A stretch of DNA of 64,000 nucleotides from Prorocentrum cordatum (GCA_963575745.1 CAUYUJ010001422.1:1-64000); one strand, 5' to 3'; shown: positions 20,691-30,842, counted from the first letter of the stretch. Numbers and translations are program-made. The notes: generated from the sequence alone by a model not told the origin.

Positions 20691-20775
20691 GGGGTGCGTT
20701 CTGACCAGAATTTCGAGGCGAGTCCAGCGGTGGCGACGAGGGCTTCCCAGGAGACCCCAAAAGGGGAAAACAGGC
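20690..20775 (-). repeat. Dispersed repeat (family of 11990-12095), inverted copy
   Basis: CCAGAATTTCGAGGCGAGTC and AGCGGTGGCGACGAGGGC are reverse complements of blocks at 12010-12060 and 55500-55560. Confidence 0.75.
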
Positions 20776-20827
20776 GAAGGGTAGCTGTATGGGTACCCTC
20801 GGGGGACCTGGTCTGTCCCGTCGCGGA

Positions 20828-20942
20828 CCTATTCGCGTCGAATCCATGTCGGACTCGTCGGATCCGCGTCGAATCCGTGTCGAATCCGCGTCGAATCCAC
20901 GCCAAATCCGCGTCGAGTCAGCATCGAGCCCGCGCTGAGCAC
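20828..20942. repeat. 12-bp minisatellite, ATCCGCGTCGAA
   Basis: About nine tandem variants of a 12-mer (CGCGTCGAATCC). No gene recognised. Confidence 0.85.
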
Positions 20943-21009
20943 GAGAAAAAAACACCAACTTGGGGGACAGGCGAAGTCCTCCGAAGATGTAACGTAATCA
21001 CCTTCGCAA

Positions 21010-21150
21010 ACTCCCCGACTGGCGCTCGGCGGGGATTTCTTGGATCTGCGCTGGGCCCCCTGGCGCGCGGAGCGCGCCAGGAGCGGCGCCGGAGGCGCCA
21101 CCGCGGGGGCCCAACGCGGATCCAAGACATCCGCGCGAAGCGCCAAAAGT
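21010..21150. repeat. GGTCCGCGCGG family copy
   Basis: Has GGGGATTTCTTGGATCTGCG near one end and ATCCAAGACATCCGCGCGAA at the other, with GGCGCGCGGAGCGCGCC and GCGCCGGAGGCGCC hairpins inside, as in the 15335 and 41784 copies. Confidence 0.75.
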
Positions 21151-21481
21151 TTGTGTTTCTGGCGTTTGTTCTTCTTCGACTGCGTCCACCCGTTGAGCAC
21201 GAGAGAAACACACGAATTTGGGGGACAGGCGAGGTCCCCCGAAGATGCAACGTGACCACCTTCGCAAACTCCCCCAGCTTCTGCTTGAAGATCTTGATGA
21301 TCAGTGCCTCCATGGCCGCGGAACCACGGCCCCGGCGCACACGGACCCTGAGATCCTGGCTATGCCATTTTCTGCGCACCAGGCGCCTTCGCTCCTCTTT
21401 CGTGCCCGGGGCCCTCGTAGATCGATCCGGCTCGAAAAATGATGCAGGGAGACGGGGTCCGGGGCTCTGGTCGTTTGGCTC

Positions 21482-21499
21482 GAGCCGTTTTGGCTCAAG
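21482..21499 (+). other. Spliced-leader-like sequence
   Basis: AGCCGTTTTGGCTCAAG at 21483-21499 matches the last 17 bases of the conserved dinoflagellate spliced leader at 16 positions (A to G at the fifth of these). The leader's first bases are not matched. Relict leaders in genomic DNA are known from retroposed mRNAs; no gene copy follows here, only a TIR element. Confidence 0.45.
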
Positions 21500-21507
21500 C
21501 CTTTGGA

Positions 21508-21704
21508 CGCCCAAAATGGGTACGGAAAAAATGGGTACGATGCCCAACAATACATGTTGTCCCAAACCAACGGCGGCCGTTGTTGGGCAGGCGGCCTTCT
21601 GTCTCAGATGGACACAGGCCGCGGCGGCGCGGACAGCGAGTCCTGTTCAAAATGAACAAGAGCTGCTGTTGGGCATCGTACCCATTCTTTCCGTGCCCAT
21701 CTCG
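21508..21704. repeat. TIR element, ATGGGTACGATGCCCAACA family, copy 1
   Basis: The left end contains ATGGGTACGATGCCCAACA and the right end contains TGTTGGGCATCGTACCCAT, perfect complements. A second layer (TACGGAAA and TTTCCGTGCCC) extends the inverted repeat to about 38 bp. Inside is GGGCAGGCGGCCTTCTGTCT. The copy at 63608-63806 shares ends and interior. Confidence 0.9.
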
Positions 21705-21814
21705 TTCGTGCAGAAAGCCGTTTGGCTCAGAGCGGCAAGCGTGAGGAGCGCCACCGCCCAGAGCTCTGCCCAGGGGAGCGCCACGTAAAAAGCCAACTCG
21801 GTGCACCGCAGCCT

Positions 21815-22030
21815 CCTATCCCAGACATGCGACGTCCTGAATTTTCCAATACGGGGTCCCTGGAAGTCCCGACCCTTCCTCTGGGACCGGCGTTTCGTCC
21901 TGCGTCGTCCTTTGACGGCCCCGAGGCCCGGCGAGGGCCCCCCGAGGCCGAAAACGGTCCAAAGCCTCCCGCCATGCACTCTTTACGACGCGAGCGCATG
22001 TCTGGGATCGTGTCGCGATTTCTTCTGCGA
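21815..22030. repeat. CAGACCCCC/GTCCCGAGG family, copy
   Basis: Blocks in order: CGACGTCCTGAATTTTCC, GTCCCGACCCTTCCTCTGGG, ACGGCCCCGAGGCCCGGCGA, GGCCGAAAACGGTCC. The same series is at 43740-43922 and 54475-54620. To 22379 no further gene is recognised. Confidence 0.75.
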
Positions 22031-22379
22031 TGCTGCAATTTTTTCGTCCTGCAAGGTCGGATCTCAGGGGAGAGCCGCGCCGTCGCCGCTCCGGAGGCCG
22101 CCGACGCCTCCCGGGGCGCTCCTCACACGCCCACCGCCGCCCGGGGGCCGCCCATCTCGCTCTTGTCGAGGGTCGGGCCCCGCGGGGAGCCGCCGCGCGG
22201 CTTGAGCCAGGGCGGTTCCGGCGAGGGTTCGGAGGAGCGCCAGTCCCTGCAGGGGTGAGGCGGACCAGCGGCAAGAGCAGCGAGGAGAGGGAAGAAATCG
22301 TCCAAACGTCCCGCACGCCCGTGAGATGATCCGCATCCCCTCAAGGGGGCTTTGGAAAGAGCGCCACAATGTGGTGACG

Positions 22380-25300
22380 TTAACCCGGCCGGGCAACGAG
22401 AGGAGGAGGAGGAGGAGGGGGGAGGGCCCCGAAGAGTCCCACGATGGCAGGGGCTCGCCTGGCCGGCACACGCAGCCTGGCGGCTATGGCTGCTCGAAGA
22501 CGGCGGCAGCTCCTGTGACCTCCAGCCCTGCAGTGGTGAAAGGCTGTGGTCATGAGATCAGTGGCCACGGCATGCGAAAGAATCGATTCGGTCGAATCGG
22601 CGACCCACCTATCTGGAAGGATTCCTGTAAGAGGGCCCAGGCCCCAGGAAGGAGGGAGAGCAGGAAGGAGGGGGCAGAGCAGGGAACGGGTGTGGGGGCA
22701 ACAAAAGTAATGTAAAAGAGAATCGCCTCCTACGGCCATGCATCCCCAGACACATCCACCTGGACCCTGGCGAAACCTCTGAGTGGTGGGCCAACAGTTG
22801 AACAAAACTTTAATCAGCGAGGTCAGGAAAAAAGGGGGGAGGCGGGCACTCACGAGCCTTAAACGCTGAAGACAACACCCAACCTCTTCAGGAGTAACGT
22901 CAGTAGACCAATACTTATGCCTAGCTCCGATAAGTTGATGACCAGTAGGTGGGGGAACACGGTGTCTAAGGAACTTGTAGATTTTCGACTGTAAGGAACG
23001 AGGAGGACCATCAGAGGGATTGCCAGGAAGTGCGAGGAACGAGTCACGAGCACGAAGCATTTGATCTAGAGCAGAATCAGGATGATGAGGGACTTCGAGC
23101 GCAGTGAGGCATACTTCTGCCGACTCCCAGGCTGTGCGATGCTCTCCAGCACATCTGTCAAGTGCCGGCGATAACAGGGCTGCCCGCATCTGGGCGCTCC
23201 GCGCCGCCAGGGCCAGGTCACGGAGGTGGACAGGAAAGTGGAGACTGGCGAGGTTGTTAAGCACGATGGGGGGGAACGAATGCCGGGGAGCTCGTGTGAG
23301 TAGCTGGTGACATTCACGGACGACTGCTCTGACTTCTCTCGGGGGCTCGAAGATCTGGGCGACGTGGTTGATGACTGGGAGGGCATACCGATTCCAGGCA
23401 ACCACAGAGTGAACAAAACTCAAACCCAAGCTTTTGACCATGTGAGTTCTTTCTTTCAGTTTTGCCAGAGGGGACGACCACGACTTCCGGCTACCACCCA
23501 GGCCCAGATACACACCAAGGTACTTGCCACACTCCGAGATTCCAAAGTCCGTGACCTCAAGACCGTGGGCGCGAAACTGTTCACGCAGCTCCTCTTCCAC
23601 TAGCCGGCGAGGGATAATGATGACGCACTTGGCGAAGTTCAGCGCCAACCCCGTGGCAGCAGCTGCACGCTGTAACAATCGCACGACAATCGGGAGCACC
23701 ACGAAGATATTGCGTGCTACCAGACCAACATCATCAGCAAATGCACAGAGTACTAAATCGTGGTAGCTTTTCTGGACGAGCGTGGCCTTCAGGATAGGGT
23801 TCAGGATCAAAGCAAACAGCACTCCAGAAAGCGGGCACCCCTGCTTCATCCCCCGCAGGGCCCAGAAACCTGCAGGAAACGAGTTGCCAACTCCAATATA
23901 AGTCCAGACCCCAACGTAAAGCGTGAAGATCGCTCCCACTACGGCCTCTGGCACATTCATCTTCCGTAGGACCGCAAAAATCCATCTGTGGAAGACGCTG
24001 GGGACAGCGTTCTTAAAATCAAGTAGGCAGCCCCCAGCGTCAGTTATGCCTAGAGTGTGGGGCCAGGAAAACAAGGCAGTGTCCATTTCGAGGATGTTAT
24101 CGAGCATCGATCGGCCCTTCACGAATCCCCGTTGGCACCGCACGACGACGTCAGCAGCAACATAGTTCAGCGGCATGGCGAGCAACGACGAGAAGATCTT
24201 GTTGTCAGCATTCGAGAGCGACAGCATCCGAGTTTGACAGGGGTTGCGAACCTCTGCACCCCCCGAGACCAGATCCCCTTTCGGCGGGAAGCCAGCTCGG
24301 CAGTAGTTAAATTCCTTGCTCACGCGATGCTCTTTCACCAAGCACTGGAATGCGTCGTGCAAAAAACCGTGGGCAAGATCAGGGGCATCGCGCCAAACCG
24401 AGTAGGGAACGCCATCGGGCCCCGGGGCAGTGTCTTGTGTGCGGCCTAGGAGATTGAGCATCTGGTCCTGGCTCGCAATCCAATCGATCCGCTGGTGAGT
24501 CGTGGTCACGAACTGGTCGCCTGAGTCCTCAAGCGGGGTGACCTGCTGCAGGAAAAAACCGATGGAGTCCTCGCTTACCTGATCATCCGACTCCGCCGGA
24601 AAAACGCCTCCCCAATACTGTGCAAGCATTTTGGCCCTGAGAGCAGGGTCCGAAGTTGTCATCCCCTCCGGAGTGCGAAGCCCCGCGAGGTAAACTCTGG
24701 GACGGAGGGCATTCCAGGCCGAGGCGAGCCGACGAATCCGACTCAGATTAGCTGCTTGCACGTCTGGGGGGTCGGAGTTGCGAAGCACTGCCTGGGACCT
24801 GGCGTCCATGATCGCTCGCTGCATAGTCGCTATGTGCTGGCGAAGGCCCAACCAGTCACGCCACCCACAAATATCTGTCAAGAAGAAGTCGGCGAGCTTG
24901 GGGTACGCGGCGACACACGCGGTGCACGCGCGGTGCTTACCTGCGCGCGCTGCACGAAGAAGGCGCAGGCATATGAGGACTTTACCTTCGTGGTTTTCGG
25001 GCCCCACGTGGAGTATGTGCCACTTCACCTTTTTGGCAGCGAAATGAAAAGCCTGCTTGGCTTCCAAGAGCCGCTGGAACGGGTCCTCGGAGAAATCCTC
25101 AAGCCTGAACATTTCCTCGCAAACGCTCTTAAAGACGCTGTGCCCGGAGATCCAGGACGGAATCGCCACATACTCAGGGGCCTCGCTCGTAGGGACGCTG
25201 AGGCTGAGGAAGATGGGGGCGTGGTCAGAGGGCTTCGAGGCGTTCGTGATGGACCAGGCCGTGGAAGAGACAGGGTTGAAATCGATCGAAGAGAACAGCA

Positions 25301-25388
25301 CAGGGAAGGTTAGTGTATATCCTGTCAAGACGAGCGTAGCTAGGATTGGTATCAGTGTTAGCACGATGTGTATGGTGAGGTTGGTCAA
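22380..25388 (-). CDS. LINE B endonuclease C-end plus reverse transcriptase and zinc finger (1002 codons)
   Basis: Copies element RNA into the nicked target. The frame begins inside the endonuclease, whose final SDHAPIF motif is at residues 54-60. Motifs: APGPDGVPYSVWRD (321-334), GFPPKGDL (366-373), RMLSLSNADNKIFSSLL (387-403), QRGFVKGRSMLDN (419-431), motif A with Asp457 (GGCLLDFKNAVPSVFH), motif B GMKQGCPLSG (513-522), motif C FADD (550-553) and motif D NFAKCVIIIP. Catalytic Asp residues are all present. Near the C-end GPGGCVWGCMAVGGDSLLHY then FCCP gives a Cys/His knuckle. The listed start is simply the first available codon; the true protein should begin upstream in the endonuclease frame. 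The last dozen residues run into a GGA tract and may not be native. Confidence 0.93.
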   Translation of the reverse strand: MTNLTIHIVLTLIPILATLVLTGYTLTFPVLFSSIDFNPVSSTAWSITNASKPSDHAPIFLSLSVPTSEAPEYVAIPSWISGHSVFKSVCEEMFRLEDFSEDPFQRLLEAKQAFHFAAKKVKWHILHVGPENHEGKVLICLRLLRAARAGKHRACTACVAAYPKLADFFLTDICGWRDWLGLRQHIATMQRAIMDARSQAVLRNSDPPDVQAANLSRIRRLASAWNALRPRVYLAGLRTPEGMTTSDPALRAKMLAQYWGGVFPAESDDQVSEDSIGFFLQQVTPLEDSGDQFVTTTHQRIDWIASQDQMLNLLGRTQDTAPGPDGVPYSVWRDAPDLAHGFLHDAFQCLVKEHRVSKEFNYCRAGFPPKGDLVSGGAEVRNPCQTRMLSLSNADNKIFSSLLAMPLNYVAADVVVRCQRGFVKGRSMLDNILEMDTALFSWPHTLGITDAGGCLLDFKNAVPSVFHRWIFAVLRKMNVPEAVVGAIFTLYVGVWTYIGVGNSFPAGFWALRGMKQGCPLSGVLFALILNPILKATLVQKSYHDLVLCAFADDVGLVARNIFVVLPIVVRLLQRAAAATGLALNFAKCVIIIPRRLVEEELREQFRAHGLEVTDFGISECGKYLGVYLGLGGSRKSWSSPLAKLKERTHMVKSLGLSFVHSVVAWNRYALPVINHVAQIFEPPREVRAVVRECHQLLTRAPRHSFPPIVLNNLASLHFPVHLRDLALAARSAQMRAALLSPALDRCAGEHRTAWESAEVCLTALEVPHHPDSALDQMLRARDSFLALPGNPSDGPPRSLQSKIYKFLRHRVPPPTGHQLIGARHKYWSTDVTPEEVGCCLQRLRLVSARLPPFFLTSLIKVLFNCWPTTQRFRQGPGGCVWGCMAVGGDSLLHYFCCPHTRSLLCPLLPALPPSWGLGPLTGILPDRWVADSTESILSHAVATDLMTTAFHHCRAGGHRSCRRLRAAIAARLRVPARRAPAIVGLFGALPPPPPPPLVARPG

Positions 25389-26098
25389 CTTCTGAGTACA
25401 GAGGGAAGATCTGGTCGAAAATCGTCGCTAGCCGTGACGTTTGAAAAGTCTCACGCCCCGTAAGGGCATAATATTACCGAGCGTCTCCGTTTTCGAGGAA
25501 TTTGAAGTCCCCCGCGATAGAGGTAGTAGCTGGAGGTGACGGAATAAGATGGCCACGAATCCGCCAGAAGACCGACTTCGTATAGGCCTCCGTCCAGTCA
25601 GGGTCACCGTGCACGCACGCCACCTGGAGCGTCTGCCCCCGGGCTCGCAAGAGTGAGCACCCCTACCCGGCCTGGCTTCACTTCAACGAACGTGCAAGAC
25701 GTGAAGAGAGACCGAAGAGCCTCCTTAACCACAATCAGGATCCCTCCTGCATTCTCATTGCCCATGAGCGATCCATGGACAGTCACACCGAGGTCGCGTT
25801 CAAGAAGACACGCATCAGCTTCATTCCCGTGAGAAGCCTGGATGCACACCACAGAGTGGCGTTTGAGGAGGGAGAGGGACTGATATTTACACTGACTTCG
25901 CCGATTACTGGTGTGATGGGAACAGAACAAGGTTTGGGCATTCCAACTACACACGGACAGGGGGGAAGGAGCAGAAGGGAGGAACAAGGAAGAGTTAGCA
26001 GAGAGATCATTTCCGCGCGCCGTGGGCCAAGCAGCCTGCTGGTCCCCAAGCGTTGCGTTTGGCGGTTGAGGCCCCTCCTCAAGACCGCGCCGGTGCAA
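25389..26098 (-). pseudogene. LINE B endonuclease domain, broken
   Basis: The frame 26098-25604 has SVCSWNAQTLF, the entry strand of the endonuclease fold, then VVCIQASHGNEAD where the family normally has Gln-Glu; the catalytic Glu is Ala here. A frameshift near 25650 moves to a frame reading ACVHGDPDWTEAYTKSVFW and then TTSIAGDFKFLENGDAR, the GDFN position, followed directly by a TAA stop at about 25475. After the stop the frame resumes (QIFPLYSEVDQPHHTHRAN, ARLDRIYTNLP). A second frameshift near 25290 leads into the long reverse transcriptase frame. The enzyme is inactive as assembled. Confidence 0.82.
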
Positions 26099-26269
26099 GG
26101 GGTGAAACGGGGCAGGGGAGGAGAGGTCAGATGATGATGAGGAGGAGGAGGAGGAAGAGGAGATGGAGGCGGAGGAATGGAGTGGAGGAGGAGTGGAGGA
26201 GGAATGGAGGAGGCGCCTGTGCCAATCTCTCCTCGTCCGCTCCTTTCTGCGTCCCCAGACCCCCTCGCG

Positions 26270-26425
26270 CTGTGGAAAAAATCGCGACGGGAAGTTGTTC
26301 GCTATTTTCGGCCTTGGGAGGCCCTGACGGGCCTCGGGACCATCGAAGAACGACTCAAGATGAAAAACCGGTTCCAGGGAAGGGGTCCAGACCTCGGGGG
26401 GTCTACGCTGCGAAAAAATGACGCC
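26270..26425 (-). repeat. CAGACCCCC/GTCCCGAGG family, copy
   Basis: On the minus strand it reads CCCAGACCCCCGGCGTC, GGTCTGGACCCCTTCCC, GAGTCGTTCTTCGATGGTCC and GGCCGAAAATAGCG, matching the family order. 26426-26985 has no gene I can recognise. Confidence 0.8.
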
Positions 26426-26987
26426 GGGGGTCTGGGGTCTGTGGTGGCGTGGTATCTACTGCAGTGTGCCGCCACGTGCACAGCGCCTTCTGACAGGGGG
26501 GACGAGAGTGAGCAACGACCCTGGTCGGAGGCCGGCCGGGCAGGGGAGATGGGAGGGCGTGCTCACCCAGTCAGGAGCGAGGATGCAGAAGTCATGCGAG
26601 CACGTCTGGCCTTTGCGCCAGGACGACTCTGGCACCACTGACCTGACATCTGATGATGGGTGTAGAGCTTCGACTTGGGCTACAGATGCAATTGAGTCGA
26701 GACCGTCGCGCCATGCAGCCGTCGCTCTCGCGCGTTGCAATCGCCGAAGACTGCTGCGACAAGCGCTCAGAAGGCCCGTGAAGAAACATGCCGACATCAG
26801 GTGCTGGAGCTGCATGCGAAAGAGGACTGGTGGGCATGCAGGTCGCGGTAAGTGCTGTCGTGCTCTTGGACGCCAGAGGATGCGTCGTTGGCGCCGTTCT
26901 CTAGTCAAGCTGCGTTTTTTCAATGACAGCAAGCCCGACACGTCGTCCGAGTGCGCACAAACTGACAGCGCAATGGTGGAGCAGAGC

Positions 26988-27054
26988 ACCGTGTGTGCGT
27001 GTGTGTGCGTGTGTGTGTGTGTGTTTGTGCGTGCGTGCGTGCGTGCGTGCGTGC

Positions 27055-27090
<36 letters not shown>

Positions 27091-27123
27091 GTGTGTGTGT
27101 GTGTGCGTGTGTGTGTATGTGTG

Positions 27124-27179
<56 letters not shown>

Positions 27180-27256
27180 TGTGCGTGCGTGTGTGTGTGT
27201 GTGTGTGTCTGTCTGTGTGTGCGCGTGTGTGAGTGTGTGCGTGTGAGTGTGCATCA
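26988..27256. repeat. (TG)n/(TGCG)n microsatellite
   Basis: About 270 bp of alternating purine-pyrimidine (GTGTGT, GTGCGTGC), a potential Z-DNA former. Frames across it (Cys/Val or His/Thr) are artefacts. 27257-27660 has no recognised gene. Confidence 0.97.
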
Positions 27257-27660
27257 CTGTCAGCACCTCCTAGGGCAAGCACGGGGTGCCAACCAACGAC
27301 ACTGCGCGGGTTGCCGGTCGGAGCGCCAGGCAGCACACCTCCCTAGCAGCCTGCACGCTGCACCCACTGGAACAATAAATATCGGCAGCGCCAGACCCGG
27401 AGATCCGACGTAGCGAACAACTTGCAACATCGTAAAAAATTCACGCCCGGAGCCCTAGACCCCATCGCCCTATCTGATTTCTCGAGCCAGATAGATCTGT
27501 GAGGGTCCAGGGGCCCGAAAAAAGATGAAAACGCCAGGCTGGAACAAATTGCAACGCCAGGATCTCAGGGGAAGTTTTCGGAGGTCCACGTGGGCTTCTT
27601 GGATCTGAGCTCGGCCCACCCTGCCACTCTGGCTTTCGGGCCGTTCCTGAGGTCTAGGGT

Positions 27661-27872
27661 TAGGTCGGGCGTGTCCTCCTACAGGCGGACTTTGGGAGGG
27701 AAAATGAAAAAGAGTCCAAACAGACTCAAACAAAAATCATCAAAGTAGTCGAAAAGCGTCCCCAGACGATGTCTCCACTCGAACATTCCTCCTATAGAGG
27801 GACATGCCTGGCTTTGGTTTATAGGTCGGGGACCCTGATCTGGTCTGTAGAGGGACAGGCCCGACTTAATGG
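27661..27872. repeat. GTCGGGC TIR element (MITE-T), degenerate copies
   Basis: Starts AGGTCGGGCGTGTCCTCCTACAG and ends with TAGAGGGACATGCCTGG. A second right end, TAGAGGGACAGGCCCGACTTA, follows at 27852-27872. Compare the clean copies at 44726-44912 and 47857-48048. Confidence 0.8.
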
Positions 27873-27891
27873 TAGCACGGTCTTCGCGCAT

Positions 27892-28645
27892 GTGTTTGAA
27901 GGGGCCCGGGGACACGCAAATAGATACACACACAAATAATAGGATTCCCCATATTTTCGTAGATTTCGTAACAAAGGGAGGGGGGTCTCATTTCGCGGGG
28001 GGGTCTCTTCCAGGCTATCTTGGAGGGCCTGGGGGATCTGGGGACGATGTTTTTGGAGGGTTCTCCCACGGGGGAGGTCTGAAATGGCTTGTCTTGGAGG
28101 GTCCAGACCCCCTCCCTTTTATTACGAAATCTGGAGTACCCATTTCGGGCGTCCAAAAAGGTTGCTCCACGACCCCCGCCCCTCCGGGGACCTCCGAACC
28201 CTCGCCCGCCCGGTGAGGCCTTGGCACCGCCAGGGCACGGTGCGCTCTCTGCTCGGCGGGGCCAGCGCCAGCAGCCGCGGACCCTCCCCGGGGAAGCCTG
28301 GGCCAGGGGGGAAGAGAACACACAGACACAATGAATCGCCGATTTCCCCGAAAGTACGGGAAAACATGGGAAGTGTGTGGGGGGAAGACAAAAGTGAAGG
28401 GGCCCCAGGACACACAAATACATACACACAAATAAAACTATTCCCCGTATTTTCCCATATTGTCTAGGTTTCTGTCTTCCCCCCCGCTTCCGATATTTTC
28501 CCATATTTTCTGGGGAATCGAGGATTAATTGTGTCTGTGTGTTTCTTTTCCTCCTGAAAAAGCAAAGAAAAGATAGGAAAATATAGGGGATCCGGTTATC
28601 TGTGTGTATTTGTTTGTGTGTTCCAGAGCCCCTTCACTGGGGCCG
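27892..28645. repeat. Cluster of ILE copies in both orientations
   Basis: A truncated copy lies at 27892-27965 (GGACACGCAAATAGATACAC). An inverted part lies at 28308-28385 (GAGAACACACAGACACAATG). A near-complete copy lies at 28392-28555 (AGGACACACAAATACATACA through GATTAATTGTGTCTGTGTGT). An inverted end lies at 28590-28640 (TCTGTGTGTATTTGTTTGTG). Head-to-head arrangement suggests nested insertion. Confidence 0.8.
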
Positions 28646-28682
28646 TCCCGAGAACCAGGCCCGCTCGACACGAGGCTCGGCG

Positions 28683-29090
28683 GCGAGCGAGGTTAGGAGG
28701 CAACTGCTGGGAGGCCCCAAGAAGCAAAAATCATTGATTTTCTGCGATTTTTGGTGAATTTTTGGGTTTTCCTCATTTTGGCTCCCCGACGTTTCCGTCG
28801 GAAGAACTAAAGAGGATTAGGCCCCATTAGGCCCCGTTGGGGGGCTGTTGCGCCGGAAAGGGCCTCGGATTGAGCCGGATGAAGCGGGATTAAGCGGGAT
28901 GAAGCCGGATGAAGCGGGTTAGGAGGCAACTGCTGGGAAGTTTCCGTCGGAAGGACTACAGAGGATTAGGCCCCATTAGGCCCCATTGGGGGGCTGTTAC
29001 GTCGGAGTGGGCCTCGGATTGAGCCGGACTAAGCGGGATCAAGCGGGATTAGGCCGGATCAAGCGGGATCAAGCCGGATTTCGGACCAGG
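28683..29090. repeat. Tandem duplication, unit about 151 bp, plus AAGCGGGAT microrepeats
   Basis: GTTTCCGTCGGAAG-ACTA-AGAGGATTAGGCCCCATTAGG occurs at 28788 and again at 28939. Each copy is followed by GGGCCTCGGATTGAGCCGGA and short AAGCGGGATBAAGC repeats. Confidence 0.8.
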
Positions 29091-29149
29091 GCAAAATCAG
29101 AATTTGACCTCCCAGGAGTTGCATCCGAAGCGAGGGGGGGAAGCGAGAA

Positions 29150-29460
29150 GGGGCGGGCCTTCTCAGAAGGCTCGGAAGTCCCCCGGCCTTCTGAGAAGCT
29201 TTCTCACCAGAAAGCGGATCCTCACCAGAAAGCGGATCCTGGTGTATATGGGGTCCTGGTGTATACATTTGTCGCGGTTTCCCTGCGAAAACGTGGAAAA
29301 AGTATACACCACACCACCCCGACGTCGCCCCCGACCCGCAAAAGTCCTGGGATTGAAAGAGAGCCCCGCCACTGGTAATGTATATGTTCCAGCTTCCGAA
29401 GAAGCGGCGGGCCTTCTCAGAAGGCTCTGAAGTCCCCCGGCCTTCTGAGAAGCTTTCTGG
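29150..29460. repeat. Two copies of a short AGAAGGC hairpin
   Basis: GGCCTTCTCAGAAGGCTC and CCGGCCTTCTGAGAAGCTTTC form a hairpin at about 29155-29205 and again at 29408-29458. A diverged copy is at 58228-58275. Confidence 0.75.
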
Positions 29461-29640
29461 GCCTCCCCTCGGGAGCGGCCAAGAGGTGGGTGTCCAAGAG
29501 GGGGGGGTGCAAATCATGACCGGCGGCATGTGCGCGGCCCAGCGGAGGGGCCTGGGACGTAATGAAACAAGAAGAGGCGCCATGAGATCTGAGGAAAAAT
29601 CATGGCCCGCGCCATGAAATCCACCCCCCCCTAGTCATCA
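29460..29640. repeat. AAATCATGGCC family, copy 1
   Basis: Shares CGGCCAAGAGG, GTGCAAATCATG, GCCATGAGATCTGAGGA and ATCATGGCCC-CGCCATGA with 63436-63600. Confidence 0.78.
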
Positions 29641-29819
29641 CCCCCCTCTTTTCCGCTCCCGATCCCCCGAAGACGCCAGGAACCCTTCAGAAGGCGGGAG
29701 GCCCTCCGAGAAGCCCCGCCGCCTGCAGAGATGGCCTTCTCCGCCTCACTTCCCCGGCCCCGGGCGCGCCGCCGACAGACAGTGCCGGGGGGAGGGGCGT
29801 CCGAGCGATGGCAAGACCC

Positions 29820-29880
29820 AGACCTCCTCCTCCTCCTCCTCCTCCTCCTCCTCCGACGACGACGACGACGACGACGACGA
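29820..29880. repeat. (CCT)n then (CGA)n
   Basis: Two adjoining trinucleotide runs. 29641-30520 otherwise has only GC-rich sequence, a CAGACCCCC-family fragment at 29883-29995, and C/T-rich sequence to 30310; no gene recognised. Confidence 0.85.
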
Positions 29881-30521
29881 TTATTTCACAGCGTCGACCC
29901 CCATGGGTCTGGACCCCTCCCCCGGGACCGGCTCCTCATCCTGAGTCTGACTGCCCCGAGGCCCGAGAAGGCCCCCCCTCGGGCCCCCAGAATATAGGAA
30001 ACGAACAAGGGGGGGGACCACTTGCCCGGCCGCTCTGAGGGCGCGAGCGGAAAGGCCGGCCCCTGCACAGAAGCGCGCCGCCCGCCCTCCGCAGCACACT
30101 CCCGCCCTCCCCCTCCCCCCTCCGCCCCCTCGCCCCGCTCCCCTCCAAGCCCCTCCTTCCCAGCCTCGCTGCCCCCAGCCCCCCACCTCCCCTCGTCCCA
30201 GCCCCTCCTTCCCAGCCCGCCCTCCCTCTCTCCCCGCCCATCCCCCTCGGCCTCATCTCTCCTTCCCCCCCCCCTTCCGCTCATCTCCTCTCCCCCCCCC
30301 AACACGGCTCAGCCGATCCACAACAACGAGATCGGGGGCGTCCAGGTGGAGGGCTCGCACACCACTGCCCGAGGCACGTGCGTGGCCCGGCGGGGGGGGG
30401 GGGCCAGGGGACGTGCTGAACGCCGAAGCGGGGGCCAGGCAATCCGGGAGGGTGCCGCGGCCCCGGCCAAGCTATCCACTCCCACCTCGCCATCACTCCC
30501 CCCTCGGACGCCCACGAAGAG

Positions 30522-30605
30522 ATAGAGTTAAGTCGGGCCTGTCCTCCTACAGGGGGATCTTGGGCGATAAGTAAAACATATTCAAAACATACCCTGGCGA
30601 CGTAC
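30522..30605. repeat. MITE-T left half
   Basis: TTAAGTCGGGCCTGTCCTCC and TACAGGGGGATCTTGGGCGA match the left end of the GTCGGGC family; the right end is missing. Confidence 0.75.
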
Positions 30606-30842
30606 CCAACCCCTGCGCAGTGCGGGGCAGGAGTAGCTTGGGAGACTTGACGAGAAGGCGACGACGTGGCATGGACGCACATACTTCTGCGAGCGGCATT
30701 CGGGAGGTTCGCAGGTCCCCAATCAGAGGAAAAACGATGAGTAACTAAGTGAACCCCTGAGTCACTAAGGAAGACGAAAGGTCCAAAAGGAGACTGTGGG
30801 CAAGGGGCTTGAAACGTCGGCGGGGCAGCAACAACAACATGA

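Larger units (their letters stand above)
22380..26098 (-). mobile_element. LINE B: non-LTR retrotransposon with intact reverse transcriptase frame
   Basis: From 26098 leftwards there is an endonuclease domain broken by two frameshifts and one stop, then a 1002-codon open frame with reverse transcriptase and a C-terminal Cys/His finger. Order and motifs are those of a non-LTR element. The intact reverse transcriptase suggests a younger insertion than LINE A, although the endonuclease is damaged. Ends, poly-A and target-site duplication could not be fixed; a short dispersed repeat (26270-26425) lies just 5' of it. Confidence 0.92.

Noticed and set aside
26993-27266. Cys/Val- and His/Thr-rich frames
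   Set aside because: Read-through of the TG/TGCG microsatellite.
28765-28785. Second spliced-leader-like match (CATTTTGGCTC)
   Set aside because: Only 11 bases match and the rest diverges; expected by chance in 64 kb of this composition.
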